Source: Oreohelix idahoensis
Lineage: Eukaryota; Mollusca; Gastropoda; Stylommatophora; Oreohelicidae
Assembly: GCA_024509875.1 (NCBI GenBank)
Contig: JAMPIV010000304.1
Span: forward strand, 77,501-141,500
Direction of reading: 5' to 3'
Length of the DNA stretch: 64,000 nucleotides
In this document: positions 12,421-24,517 of the stretch, piece by piece
Numbering within the stretch: the first letter of the stretch is position 1
How the letters are laid out: every line of letters begins with the position of its first letter
Notes under the pieces: model-generated
Database searches by the model: none
The model's input: only the letters and a program-made list of their open reading frames with translations
What the model was told of the DNA's origin: nothing
Translations under genes and position numbers: made by a program

Positions 12421-12765
12421 AAGGGACCCAAAGATGCAGCAATAGAGAATGCAGTTAGTGACCCATAGCTTGACTGCTTGCGTCAGGGTCAGCGAACTAG
12501 AGCTGACCAAGACACTACTCCACCTCCACGTGGTGGTCCTGGAAACAGGCTGCATCACTGCAGTCTGGCTGAGAGAGTAGGGATCGAAGAGGGAAGGCAA
12601 ACCCGGTCCCAAAAAGTGCTGTGCTGAAGTCGGATGTGTCGGCCGAAAGGCGCAAATATTGCAGCTCCGGTGTAAACAGACACAACGCAACTAACGTCCT
12701 TTTCAGGACGAACGAGGAAGAAGAGGAAGAAAAAGAAATTTTAAAAAATAAAAAACCAATACCAT
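12421..12765 (+). repeat. Interspersed repeat S1, copy 1
   Basis: It is closely similar to 35889-36229 (same orientation) and to 43266-43563 (opposite orientation). Shared blocks include GACCCATAGCTTGACTGCTT, GTGGTGGTCCTGGAAACAG, AGTCTGGCTGAG and GAAGTCGGATGTGTC. The right end is rich in GAAGAAGAGGAAG, suggesting a retroposed 3' tail. I did not recognise tRNA-like promoter boxes with confidence. Confidence 0.85.
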
Positions 12766-12767
12766 TC

Positions 12768-12985
12768 ATCATCATTTTCCTCTTTGCTCCTTCCATCACT
12801 CCGGCTGGTTTGCTTGCAGGAAGCCTGCACATGCTTTTGCAGCTGTGATTTCTGTAGCAATCTGTTTAACATGATGAGGTTCCAGCCTCATGCATAACCT
12901 CATAGTATTCACCTTGTACAGCATGTCCGAGGCAGCAGTAGTGCAATTCTTTTTGGGGGGTTTCATCAGAGACCTCTGGGAATGC
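12768..12985. repeat. Interspersed repeat S2, copy 2
   Basis: Ordered matches to 8935-9165 and 31170-31420 include AAGCCTGCAC, TTTCTGTG, CAGCCTCATGCA and a closing CAGAGACC. It lies directly after S1 copy 1. Confidence 0.6.
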
Positions 12986-13079
12986 ATGGAGGCATATCTA
13001 GTCATCCTCATATGACCACCACTTAAGCACAATGCTACAGTATTCAAATGTGGAAGTGAACCTGTCTCTGAGGCTAATT

Positions 13080-13375
13080 AAACCCTCAATGACTCTTGAA
13101 ATCATCCACAAACAACCCCCTGTGGTGAAACATGGTGAGAATCCAGTATTGCACACTAAGCTTGGAGGAGTCACTTGAGCCCCAGGCATAACTCTAGCTT
13201 ATAAGCTGCAAGTAGGAGGATCTCACTTTGGGCCCATGATGAGTTTTGGGAGCTGAGAAGTGGAACTGTGTAGGACGTGAGAATTCCTCGGGAGAGCCCA
13301 GAACCAAAGCACAGTATTTTAGCTCTGCACATTAAGAGCCCCCCCTTGGATGGCAGGGAATGCACGGTAATCCAC
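13080..13375 (+). mobile_element. Detached piece of LINE-I 5' region
   Basis: Its reverse complement matches about 6110-6400 of LINE-I. Shared stretches include GCATTCCC.GCCATCCA, GGTTCTGGGCTCTCCC and TCTCACGTCCTACACAG-like sequence. Since LINE copies normally keep the 3' end, a copy of 5' sequence alone is unexpected. It may be an independent repeat that LINE-I carries. Confidence 0.65.
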
Positions 13376-13478
13376 GCGCTTCTTCCTCCTAGCTTGGGAC
13401 CAGAATTTATGATCCGTTAAATGCCAGCCAAGCTGGAGAAACTGGAGCTCATTACTTCAACTCAACATTTTTCGGAAT

Positions 13479-13580
13479 GGCAGAAATGCCACATGAAAAA
13501 CCTAGATCTAACGGCAGAAATGCCACAGGAAAAACCTAGATCTAACGGCAGAAATGCCACTGGAAAAAACCTAGATCTAC
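13479..13580. repeat. Three-copy tandem repeat (about 38-bp unit)
   Basis: GGCAGAAATGCCAC followed by GGAAAAACCTAGATCTA recurs three times with small changes. A local tandem array without coding potential. Confidence 0.85.
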
Positions 13581-13589
13581 AATGTAGAT

Positions 13590-14743
13590 AAAACCAAGGA
13601 GTCTTCAATGTGGTATTGGCTGCAAAATAGCGAGAAGCTCAGCAGTCCTATTTAAACAACAACAACAAAGACCCCTGGGAACTACACAGGGGAATATATT
13701 TCAATAAGAATAAAATGCAGTGAAGCTGACAACTAGCACAGCTCGAAATATTTTGAAATATAGAATACTGAAATTACTGCAACATTTAATATCAGATTAT
13801 ACTCTTCCTCGAACTAATACATTAGTAATTTCAAGAGGACTAATAGCAATTCCATGTATAATGTCATTTTTGCCTGGACTAAAAACCCAAATCAAAATTG
13901 GTGTATTTTCAAATGCTGTCCACATCACATTGCCTATTTTTAATATTTTTTTTTTTAAACTGCTAAACGGAACATCACAAACTATCGTTTACAAAAAACA
14001 TTGCCACTTTCAAAACGTACACTTGTCAGGGTATGAAACCATTGTAAACAAAATTATGAATGTTATTACCAAATGTGTTTACATAAAACACACATTCACA
14101 TATAAACAATGGAAGTCACTAAGATATAATATCACTCATGCTAGGATTTTAGTTTTGTACTGTCCCGTTTTCCTTCATCTTTCCCAGTAGTATCATGCAT
14201 TCCATCTTTCCTCTTCTAAGACCTTGTCTTAAAAATGTTAACTGCCTTCTTATTTTTACAATGACTTGTCTTTTTGCCCCAACGAACTCAGGACCTCATA
14301 TCAGAATTATTAGCTGTCCTTGATAAACCACATCCCAAATGAAGCCAAAGTTAAACAGCGGCATCTCGGGCAGGTTAGACTGTTGGCCACTGCTGTTTTA
14401 CTTGTGTATTAACAAGATAAAGAGGATAACAATAACCGCATTTAATCACTGACTGCTTTAACAGGAATGTGCGATTGTACCACTAATAATTAATATCATA
14501 ATTATTCTTTAAGGTGTTACTTTTGTTGGGTTTATTGTGGCAGGTTAATCTGCAGGTTTTCATGATGTCGAGCAATATCTCTTTGACTTGTGTCGGGTAG
14601 ACAATTAGTATGCCATCAAATCCTAGGTCTCTTATCTCAACTGGCCGTCGCAGCAGTCGTAAGTGGGCAGTCGTAAACACGTGAACGGTGTTCACACACT
14701 TTTAACACCGCGCAAAATATTGTTGTAGCTAATATAATACAGC
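13590..14743. other. Intergenic, no supported gene
   Basis: A short S2-like end (AAGACCCCTGGGAACTACACAGG) is at about 13668-13691. A 156-codon open frame at 13720-14190 shows no recognisable motif and has AT-driven composition, so I treat it as chance. Confidence 0.4.
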
Positions 14744-16105
14744 ATCATCATCATCAGTTGCCATCTCCACAACGAAGGTTTGGCTGTAATGGATCTCCAA
14801 CGTCTTCTGTCTCTTGTCTTGATTGTGCACTCTGATAGACTCTTTCCTGTCCATCTCTTGATGTTATCTTCCCACTTATTGTGCTGTCTTCCCCTTGCAC
14901 GTTTGCCTTCAACTCTCCCTTCTGTTATGGTCTTCTGCAAGGTGTTATGCCTTTTTATGTGGCCAAAGTATTTTAGCTGCAGAACTTTGACCTCCCTCAT
15001 TAGTTCTCTTTTCATACCTAGATTTTCTAGGACCTCCTTATTTGTTTTCATCTCTTTCCATGAGATACGCCCCATTCTTCTATATATCCACATTTCAAGA
15101 GCCTCAATTCTTTCTTCCAAATGCTTATTCATCGTCCATGTTTCTGCACCATACAGAAATGCAGAATATATATAACACTTTATGATTCTCAGTTTTAATT
15201 AGTGAGATAACTGTTTGGATGTCAGTATATGTTTCATGTTGTTGAATGTAGCTTTGGCCATTCCTATTCTCTTCTTGATTTCTGTTTCACATCTGCCATC
15301 TTCTGTTATTATATGACGAAGATATACGTAGCTCTTGACTTGTTCCAGGATTTTCCCATTTACGCTTATCTTTAATGTGGGTTTATCGTCTGTTTTGCTA
15401 ATTATCATAGTTTTTGTTTTCTCAATATTAATGTCGAGTCCATATTCATGACTTATACTGTTCACTTGCTTCACTAGTTCTTGTAACTCCTGTTCGCTTT
15501 CAGCTAACAACACGGTATCATCTGCATATCTAAGGTTGTTTATTGACCTTCCACTGATGTTCAGTCCTGGTATTTCCTGTATCTGTTTGAAAATTTTTTC
15601 GGTGTATAAATTAAATAGGCAGGGGGACAGCACACAACCTTGTCTGACACCTCTTTTTATGTCTATGTATGGTGAATAATTCCTTCCCGATCTTACTGTG
15701 GCAGTTTGCTTCCAATAAAGGTTACTGAGTATTCTTATATCTTTTCCATCAATACCTATGTCTTTGAGGCATTCAATTATTTTCTCATGATGGACTCTGT
15801 CAAAAGCCTTCTTATAGTCAATGAAGCACATATACATACTTTTTTTGGACCTCTGTATATTTTTCTGCTAATATTCTTAGGCAAAATATTGCCTCTCTTG
15901 TTCCACTGTTCCGTCTAAAACCAAACTGTTCTTCTTGGATTTCGCTGTCTACTTTACTTTTTATTCTTTCCTGTATGATTTTGAGCAGTATCTTAATTGC
16001 ATGACTCATCAGGCTGATTGTTCTGAAGTCTGAACATTCTGTTGCATTTGGTTTTTTGGGCAATGTTATGAAAACTGATGTCTTCATGTCGTGTGGTACA
16101 TATCC

Positions 16106-16117
16106 TGTATTGTATAT
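16106..16117. repeat. Target-site duplication of LINE-B, left copy
   Basis: TGTATTGTATAT here equals 17717-17728. Removing LINE-B together with one copy restores the LINE-D coding sequence. Confidence 0.85.
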
Positions 16118-17716
16118 TCATTCATCATTCATAACCCTCCACTCCCAAAGGAGCATAGGCCTTCAACAAACACATGCCAAGTCCTCCTGTCACGTGCCAT
16201 CATCTCAAGTTCTTTCCATGTTCTCCTCATCATTTTCACCTCTGTTTCCAACTCTCTTCTCCATGTACTTCTTGGTCTTCCTCTGCCTCTCTTGCCCTGG
16301 GGGTTCCAGAACAAGGACTGCCTTGTAATGCTATCAACAGGTTTCCTCAGTGTGTGTCCTATCCATCGCCATCGTCTTCTTCTCATCTCTTGTTCCACTG
16401 GCACTTGTCCAGTTCTTGTCATCAGTTCCACATTGGTAACCTTGTCATACCATTTTAATCCCTCTATTCTACGCAAGCACCCATTTATGAAAGTCTGTAG
16501 CTTTTTGGTTGTTGTCTTTGTTGTTCTCCATGTCTCCGAGCCATACAATAGGACTGACTTCACATTTGAGTTGAAGATTCTTATTTTTCGTGTTGGATCC
16601 TATTTCTCTTGATCTCCATATATTTCCCAATGCAATGAAAGCTCCTCTTGCTTTTTGTATTCTTATTTTGATATCGCTGTCTGTCCCTCCAACTTTGTCT
16701 ATATTACTGCCAAGATATGTGTATGATTCTACATCTTGTATTGGCGTTTCTTCAAGTTCAACCCTGTTTTCATTACCTGCATTTATTCGCATTATTTTTG
16801 TCTTTTCCCTGTGTATTTTCAGACCCAATTGCTGTGACCTCTCATCGAGTGTTTTCAATTTGTCCTGCATCTGATTACGGTTATGGGACAGGAGAGCCAA
16901 ATCATCAGCAAAATCCAGATCATCCAACTGCTTAGTCAGAGTCCACTGGATTCCATTTCTGTTGTGTGTTGTCGATGATCTCATAACCCAATCTATTGCC
17001 AGCAAGAAAAGAAATGGAGACAAGAGGCATCCCTGTCGCACTCCTGTTCTTATCCCAAATGGTTCTGTAAGCTGTCCTTCATGAAGAACTCTGCACGTCA
17101 TGTCTTCATAGGTTTTCTTTATTAAATTAATGATTTTCAGGGGAACTCCATAATGCCTCATCAATTTCCAAAGTGATTCTCTGTCCACACTGTCAAATGC
17201 TTTTTCGTAGTCCACAAATCCGATGTAGAGTGGTGAATTCCATTCCAGACTTTGTTCAACTATTATTCTCAAAGTGGCTATCTGGTCTGTACATGATCTG
17301 TTTTGTCGAAAACCTGCTTGTTCATCTCTCAATTTCTTGTCTATGGACTCCTTTAATCTCTCAAGGATAATCCTGTTCAATACCTTTCCTGGCACTGATA
17401 GTAACATTATTCCTCTATAATTTGTGCACTCTTGTAGATTTCCCTTCTTAGGCAACTTAACCAGATATCCTTCCTTCCATTCTGCTGGTATCTCTTCTTT
17501 TTCCCAGACTTTACCAAGTAATTTATATAACATCTCTGTAGCCGTGTCGATATCTGCTTTGATGGCCTCTGCTGGAATGCCATCAGGTCCAGACGCTTTT
17601 CCATCTTTTAGAAGCTTTATGGCTTTCTTTATTTCTTCCTTCGTTGGTCTTTCACCGTTAATTTGTAGCTCTTCTTCTGCTGGCTGGATGTCCGGCGGGT
17701 TTTGTGGAGCTGGTCT
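16118..17716 (-). mobile_element. LINE-B, 5'-truncated copy inside LINE-D
   Basis: The minus-strand translation gives a nearly complete RT: NPPDIQPAEEELQ, LLKDGKASGPDGIPAEAI, WKEGYLVKLPKK, AGFRQNRSCTDQ, FVDYEKAFDSVDRE, GVRQGCLLSP and DDLDFADDLALL. A frame change near 16550 leads to the WIGHTLRK / KRGRGRPRSTW end. The tail on its strand is a GAATGATGAATGAA-type repeat. It is closely related to the intron copy at 38313-41498. Flanking 12-bp duplications define the ends. Confidence 0.9.
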
Positions 17717-17761
17717 TGTATTGTATATATCGTTGCATATTTCTGTGATTGTATCTATACC

Positions 17762-18890
17762 GATTTATACCATAACTTCATCGATTTCACAAAAGACTTC
17801 GATCGAGTCTGGCATGAAGGCTTATGGCAAGTAATGAGAAAATTCAATTTTGATACCAACATCATAGATATCATTGAAGCACTATACAAGGACGCAAGCA
17901 GTGCTGTTTTTGTAAGCAACGACATTGGAGAATTTTTCAAAACAACTGTAGGAGTTCGCCAAGGATGTATCCTGTCACCAGTGCTCTTTAATATATATCT
18001 AGAACATATTATGCAGGAGGCTCTCTACGATTATAAATCAACCATATCGATTGGAGGCCGACCTCTGTGCAACCTACGTTTTGCTGATGATATTGATCTG
18101 ATAGCTGGATCAGAATCAGAACTTCAAGACCTTACCTCTAGACTGGAAAAAGTAACAAGAACGTATGGGATGGAAATTAATATAGAAAAAAGCAAGATAT
18201 TGGTGAATAGCCATAAGAAACATGTTCCGACCAACATTACGTTAAATGGGCAAACGTTAGAAGAAGTTAACACCTTTAAATATCTCGGGTCCACTATATG
18301 TAGTGATGGAAGATCAATTAAAGAAATCAAGACAAGACTTGAGATGGCCTCAGCTGCCATGACAAGGTTGAATGTGATCTGGAAAAGTAACATCAGTTTT
18401 CCTGTGAAGATCAAATTATACAAATCACTTGTATTATCTATTCTCTTGTATGGGTGTGAGGGCTGGACACTCACTGCAGATACGGAGCGAAGGATTCAGG
18501 CTTTCGAGCATAAATGTTATAGAAGAATTTTGCGCATTTGCTATAAAGAGCACAAAACAAATGTCTATGTTAGAGAGAAGATAAACACCTATGCAGGTCA
18601 CAAAGAACCACTTTTGTCAGTAGTGAAACGTCGAAAGCTTGCCTGGTTTGGGCATGTAACTCGTCATGACTCCCTTTCGAAAACGATCCTTCAGGGAACA
18701 GTCGAAAGTAAACGGAGAAGAGGAAGGCAGAGAAAATCCTGGGCTGATAACATCAAAGAATGGGCAGGACACGGTTTTTCCACACTTGTACGCATTGCTG
18801 AGGATAGAGAGCAGTGGAGGACCCTGTCTGCTGATGCTTCCACCATGGCACCCCTACGACCCATGACGGGTTACGGGCTGAGAGAGAGAG
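17762..18890 (+). mobile_element. LINE-C, 5'-truncated with an open RT/C-terminal frame
   Basis: The frame is open from FIDFTKDFDRVWHEGLW through GVRQGCILSPVLFN, LRFADDIDLIAGS and YLGSTICSDG to LAWFGHVTRHDSL and GRQRKSWADNIKEW, ending around 18880 in a GA-repeat tail. The 9-bp sequence ATCTATACC flanks it at 17753-17761 and 18891-18899. The catalytic box reads FADD. It lies opposite to LINE-B and LINE-D. The copy is young enough to lack stops but has lost the endonuclease and the N-terminal RT. Confidence 0.9.
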
Positions 18891-20358
18891 ATCTATACCA
18901 AAGCTCTCCAGAGCTTCTATCATTTCAATTTTTATGTTATCCATTCCTGCTGATTTTCCTTTTTGTATCATACGAATGGCATTCTCTACTTCTGATCTGA
19001 GAATGTTTGGGCCTTCATTAGAATCTGGTGATGGTTTTTTTACCTCTGTTGTCCTCGAATAGTTCTTTTACGTATTCTGCCCATCTGTTTGATATGTCTT
19101 TCTCATCAAGTAATATTACACCATTTTTGTTCTTGATACAGCTTCCTCCTTGTGCAAACCGCGACCGATTTGATAATTTATTTATTTCTTCATGCATATC
19201 TCTTGTCATGTGCTTTGCTTCCAAGTCTTCTATTTCCTTGCATTTTGTTTCTATCCACCGTGCTTTTGCTTCTCCACACATAGTACGTATGTCATTGTCT
19301 ATTGTTTTATATTCTGGAGTGTTTTTTGCTTTCTTTCTGTCTGCCATTTTATTCAAGATGTCATATGTCATCCAAATTTGATTTTTCTTAGACTCCTTTT
19401 TAGGTAAATTTGCATTGCTGATTGTATGCTTGTTTTTAAGCATTCCCATTTTGCGGTTGCTTTTTCTTCTGGGTTTTCTCTTCTATACTGCTCCATGCTT
19501 TCTATCAATAACTGTTGATATTTATTTTTGACATCGATTAAATAATTCTGTTTTATATCTGGTTGTTTCAGCGCTGATATTTCTATCTGGGGTTCCTCCT
19601 GTCTTCTGTTTCCTGCTCTTTTCAGCTGTATATTTACTTTGATGACGACTGGATTGTGATCTGAATTTATGTCGGCGTCAGGATGTGTCTTTGCACTTGT
19701 GACACTGTTCTTAAATCTATGTTTTATCATCATATAGTCGATTTGATTTCGTGTTACATCTCCTGGGCTTTTCCATGTGTATAATTTCCTTGGGTGGTGT
19801 TCAAAAAAGGTGTTACATATGACCAGCTGGTTTTCTTCACAGAACTGGATAAGTCTGTCTCCTCTATCATTTCTTGTCCCTAATACATACTGTCCTACTA
19901 TTTTCTTGTATTTTCCTTTTCCTACTTTTGCATTCATATCACCCATTACTATTGTGATGCTGCACTGTAATTCTGTCCTTCAACCGGCCCGATTCTGTGG
20001 TTCTATTTTGAATTTTCATCATTTTTTCCTTCTAATTTGTATATATATCGTGTTTGGTATTTTTGGGTAGATAATTAAATGGGGTCGTTTTATGATGGTA
20101 GGTTTATTTTACACTCGACCAGTTTTTCTTTCTTCTGATTTTCCGCGATTTTTCGTTGTTTACGGAAATCGCTATTTTTCGGGCACGCCTGTATTACGCG
20201 TCAGAAACGCACGTGGACGTGATGTCATTTGTGGACACGCGGTTTCAAATCTGATTGGCATAGCTCATAGTTATGTTTATTTTTCTAAGCATTTCCATTG
20301 GTCCGAGGGAAAGCTAGGGTATGCGTAGGAGAGAACACGCGGGGGTGGCCCCGGTGTG

Positions 20359-20367
20359 TATAAATAG
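20359..20367 (+). promoter_or_regulatory. Candidate TATA box in the LTR
   Basis: TATAAATAG lies between a GC-rich stretch (CACGCGGGGGTGGCCCCGG) and a candidate start region about 30 bp downstream. This fits a U3 promoter of the LTR. No expression evidence is available. Confidence 0.45.
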
Positions 20368-20734
20368 CCAGTTAAACGGCGGGCAAGTCTCTCTGAAGAA
20401 ATAATTGTCAGCCGTCAGACTTCGTATTATCGTCTCCACTGTGGGGAAAAACAGCGATAATCGGTATGTAGTAATTTTATTATCGTTTATTTATTAGAGG
20501 GTTCTTTGAGAAATTCGCCCGTAGTTAACTTCTTCGGGGACATTAACTTTTAAGTTTTAAAAACGATAGTGCCATCCATTATCATCTTTGAAGAACGATG
20601 TAAATGCAACAGTGTGCTTATTCTTTCTATGATTTTGGCCGTAGATAGGAATGTGTGAAGTTATAAGCTACACGTGTGCTCATAGTTGTAGAATGTTATG
20701 TAAAACCACCATTTATTCCTGGGTATTTACAAAT

Positions 20735-20750
20735 GTAATTTTATTGGGAA
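20735..20750. repeat. Target-site duplication of LINE-A, left copy
   Basis: GTAATTTTATTGGGAA is repeated exactly at 23928-23943, on the far side of LINE-A. Sixteen matching bases make an independent origin very unlikely. Confidence 0.95.
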
Positions 20751-23700
20751 CTCCGCCCATGCCGGTCCCAAGCCCGGATGAAAAAGGAGGAGGGCGGCCT
20801 GCATGGAGGCCGTAAGGAGGCAGCCCCTCCACCATGCAAAGGCACAACAGGCCAATCACCTGTTTGTCTTAAACTATGATTACGAGAAATACAAGAGAGA
20901 AAACCGGACTGATTCTAAAGGCGACGAACTGGAACGGACTACGGACTACGACTTATGGAACTTGGAACACAAGAAGTATAAATGGGAAGGAAGAGGAGCT
21001 GGTGGAAGAGATGAGGAAAGCAAAACTAGAAATCCTGACTATAACAGAAACGAAGAAAAAAGGACAAGGAGTCATGGATCTCGATGGCAACACGTTGCTC
21101 TACAGTGGTGTACCCATATCTGAAAGAGCTAAAGGGGGCGTGGGTTGCATTGTGGCCCAAAATCAAAAAGATAGTATCAAGGGATGGAACTTTGTCTCGG
21201 AGCGCATTATGGTTGTAAAAACTAAAAGAAGGAGAAACCATAGTCAACCTGGTCATAGTGTATGGGCCAAATGAGGATGAGAGAGCAGAGGTCAAGGAGG
21301 AATTCTTCGAGCTGCTTCAAAGGACAGTGGATGACTGCCTAGATGAAGTTATCATGCTCGGAGATTTTAATGCCAGAGTTGGAAATGACCATGCTAGATG
21401 GGGTGGCGTTATCGGAAGATATGGAGAAGATACTCTCAATGACAATGGAAAGCGACTCCTTAGATTCTGCAGTGAGCAGAATCTGATCATTACAAACACA
21501 AAGTTCCCCCATAAGCGCATACATGCATACACTAGATGTGAACCAACCAAGAATGAGAAGTCAGTGATCGACTATGCCATTGTTCGGAGAAGCTCATTCA
21601 GATATGTCCGAGATGCAAGAGTCTGGAGGGGGCCAGAGATTGGAAGTGATCACTACCTGCTAACAATCAAACGACCAACTGAAAGAGTTGCTCAGCCTAG
21701 GAACTGCCCAACATCACGCAAGAAACCAAGTAAACGAGCAGGAGAAATGAGCATTAGGACCTACAAGCTGAGAGAGCCAGAAATTAAGACCAGATATCAG
21801 GGGCTTATTGCTACAGCAGTGAGCAACACAGAAGAACGACCTGATGACTTGGAAACCCTCTGGAATAAATTCAAGGATATCATAAAGACAGCTGCTGCAG
21901 AAGCATGCGGTGAAGTCCGACTTGGGAACCAGAGAAAGAGGACACCTTGGTGGACAGAGGAAGTCAAAGAGAAAATAAGAGAGAAGAAAATGGCATGGAA
22001 ACAATACTTAGGAGCTAAAAACACAACAGGACAAATGGAAAAAAATATAGAGAATATGTGATACTCAGAACAGAAGCAAAGAACAAAGTGCTAGCAGCAA
22101 AACAGAAGTCCTGGGAAGAATTTGGAGAAAAGCTAGAAAAAGATGCACAAGAAAACCAGAAATTGTTCTATAAGACCCTAAAGAACATGAGGAAGGAAAA
22201 ACAATGCCCTCTCAAATTTTATAAAGGACAAGCAAGGCAAATTGCTTACTGCCCCGAAGGAAGTAATGGAAAGATGGAAAGAATATTTCTCAGAACTCCT
22301 GGATGGTGAGCATGGTGAAGCAACAGAAATGATAACCACTAGCACAGAAGAGAAAACCAATGATGGTGAAGATGACATAAAGATGGAAGAACTGAGGGCA
22401 GCACTAGAGAAAATCAAGATGGGCAAAGCAGCAGGGCATGATGGTATAACACCAGAAATGGTTAAGTACATGGGAGCATCAGGCGACCTATTACTCTTAA
22501 AGGTCCTACAGGCAGCATGGTGCAACAAGACCATACCAAAGGATTGGGAGATTGCCATCATAACACCAATTTTCAAAAAGGGTGACAATCGACAATGTGG
22601 AAACCATAGAGGCATATCCCTTCTCAGTGTCCCTGGTAAAATCTACTCTAGAATCCTAGAGCAGAGACTCCGACGCCTAGCTGAGCCACAATTGGATGAG
22701 GTCCAGTGCGGATTCCGAGCAAACCGAAGTACTCAAGACCTAATCTTCACACTCAGACAGCTGAGTGAAAAGGCCCTTGAGTATAAGAGTGAGATCCATC
22801 TTTGTTTCGTAGATCTGGAAAAGGCGTTTGACAGAGTCCCCTGGAGCAAACTTTGGGACTGTTTGGCAAGGAAGAATATTCCAGCACCTCTGATTCATGC
22901 TATACAGAGCTTCTACAAGTATTGCAGAAATTATGTGAGGACAGCAAACCATAAGTCAGAAGAGTTCAGGACCACCACTGGTGTAAGACAAGGTGATATC
23001 CTGTCACCTTATCTTTTCATACTCCTCATGGACGATGTCATCAAGGCATGTAAGGAGAGAACAAGAAAGTATTCAGTGGGGTACTGGAAGATGAGACAGG
23101 TCTATATTTCGGAGCTGTCATTTGCTGATGATGTTGCCCTGATTGCTAAATCAGAGGCACATCTCAAATCCAACCTGCAAGTCTGGAAGGAAGAGCTGGA
23201 GAAGAGAGGGATGGTCATAAGCAGCTCTAAAACAAAATCCATGGTGATATCACGAGAAGAAAGAAAACATCAGATTAAGCTGGGAGAACAAGTCCTGGAG
23301 CAGGTCGACCACTTTAAATATCTCGGAGCTATTATAGACCGAAAGGGAGGCATCAAAGAAGAGTTGGCCACTCGAAAAGCAGCGGCTGGGAGACTTTTTC
23401 AGGCCATAAATCGTGGATTCCTCAGCAAGAAAGAGGTTGGTAAGAAAACGAAGATGGCTGTATACCGCTCCACCTATGTCCCAGTTTTGACATATGGATG
23501 CGAGTCGCGGGCAATGACTACAACCCACAAAAGCCAGATCCAAACCTCAGAAATGAGGTATCTGAGGAAAGTGGTTGAAGTAACAAGAAGAGACATGGTC
23601 CGCAACCAGACGATACGTCAAGGCCTGAAATCCCATCCGCTGCAGACCCAAATAGAACAGTCCCAACTAAGATGGTTTGGCCATGTCTGCAGAATGGGAG

Positions 23701-23927
23701 AAGATCGGCTACCACGACAAGCATGGGAAACAAAGAGCCAGGGATCCAGACCTCCAGGACGACCCAGAGTTCGCTGGGAGGACAACATTAGACAATCTTT
23801 GAAGGACCGAGGACTAGAATGGAACCAGGCCAGGAAGAAGACAGCTGATAGAATGGTCTGGCGCTCTCTCTTCCAAACCTCTACACTTCACGGTAGAAGA
23901 GGAACGACTAAGTAAGTAAGTAAGTAA
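20751..23927 (+). mobile_element. LINE-A, full-length RTE-like element (3.18 kb)
   Basis: It lies between perfect 16-bp duplications and inside the LTR. It has a short 5' leader, an endonuclease-RT ORF and almost no 3' UTR, and it ends in a TAAG tandem tail (about 23908-23930). A length near 3.2 kb, one ORF, a short 3' end and a tandem-repeat tail are the hallmarks of RTE-type LINEs. Other copies lie at 7741-8290, 50613-51608 (minus strand) and, internally deleted, at 59655-59913. Confidence 0.93.
20876..23915 (+). pseudogene. LINE-A polyprotein: endonuclease + reverse transcriptase, frameshifted
   Basis: The endonuclease is recognisable by TWNTRSI, TITETKKKGQG, LGDFNARVGN, NTKFPHKRIH, VIDYAIV and GSDHYLL. 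The RT shows KMGKAAGHDGITPEM, ISLLSVPGKIYSR, CGFRANRSTQDL, FVDLEKAFDRVPW, GVRQGDILSP and the catalytic LSFADDVALI. The C-terminus has LRWFGHVCRMGEDR and WRSLFQTS. Frames change near 21215, near 22050 and near 22240, so the protein is not made as one piece. The RT part from 22242 to 23915 is fully open (557 codons). Confidence 0.92.
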
Positions 23928-23943
23928 GTAATTTTATTGGGAA
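23928..23943. repeat. Target-site duplication of LINE-A, right copy
   Basis: Exact partner of 20735-20750. Confidence 0.95.
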
Positions 23944-24462
23944 TCGATTGTGTGTACTAAATTGTATTATGCCTTAAATGTAAGAAATGCAGTCGGAGAG
24001 TAAAGATGTGTGTTATAAGTGGATTATACTGCTTAGAGGAGTAAACTATTCCTATAGCGAGATTTCATTTAATTTTGGAGTAAGTAGGAAACCTCATGGG
24101 TAACGTTAAAGGAATTCCCTAGTTGAAATGTTGGGACACGGGGTTAGCCATGCGTAACAGCCACGTAATATGTCAGACAGGTCGGGAGGTTTTTATTTAC
24201 CTACCTGGCAGACTAGGAGCGTGAGATAGAGAGACACGTGGGTAGGAATATTTTATGTATGGTGGTTCAGAACGAAAGAAGGGGAGTGGGAGGAGAGAGA
24301 TTTAAGTGCCACGTGGTAGTATTATTTTATGTATTGTTGTACATGACGAGAGAAGTACTGAGTAAGGGAGTTATAAAGATTAATGGGTTAGAGATGCGTT
24401 ATGTTGGAGTTGGTACACAATAGACGCATTTTCTTTTAATTTCAGCGAGTCACGGCGAAACG

Positions 24463-24480
24463 GGGTGGGGGGGGGGGGGG

Positions 24481-24517
<37 letters not shown>
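24463..24517 (+). repeat. Poly(G) tract
   Basis: About 50 G residues are broken only by single T and C bases, inside the LTR after LINE-A. It can form G-quadruplexes, and its exact length may be an assembly compromise. Confidence 0.95.

Larger units (their letters stand above)
14744..19975 (-). mobile_element. LINE-D, 5'-truncated, carrying two younger LINE insertions
   Basis: On the minus strand the pieces 18900-19975, 17729-17752 and 14744-16105 join into one endonuclease-RT element. The distal endonuclease (MGDMNAKVGK, SDHNPVV) leads to a linker and a KGKSAGMDNI..EALESFGID start of RT. The bridge at 17717-17761 encodes IDTITEICNDIYNT, then come NTGYVPHDMKTS, FIDYKKAFDRVHHEK, GVRQGCVLSP, LRYADDTVLL and the C-terminal LKYFGHIKRH domain. 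It ends in a (GAT)n tail (plus-strand CATCATCATCATCAG, 14744-14757). Several frame breaks make it inactive. LINE-B and LINE-C were inserted into it separately. Confidence 0.88.

Noticed and set aside
13720..14190. 156-codon plus-strand open frame
   Set aside because: No motif, no homologue recognised, AT-biased composition and no splice or promoter context; probably chance.
16106..18899. LINE-B and LINE-C as one twin-primed insertion
   Set aside because: They belong to different families and each has its own target-site duplication, with host LINE-D sequence between them, so they are separate events.
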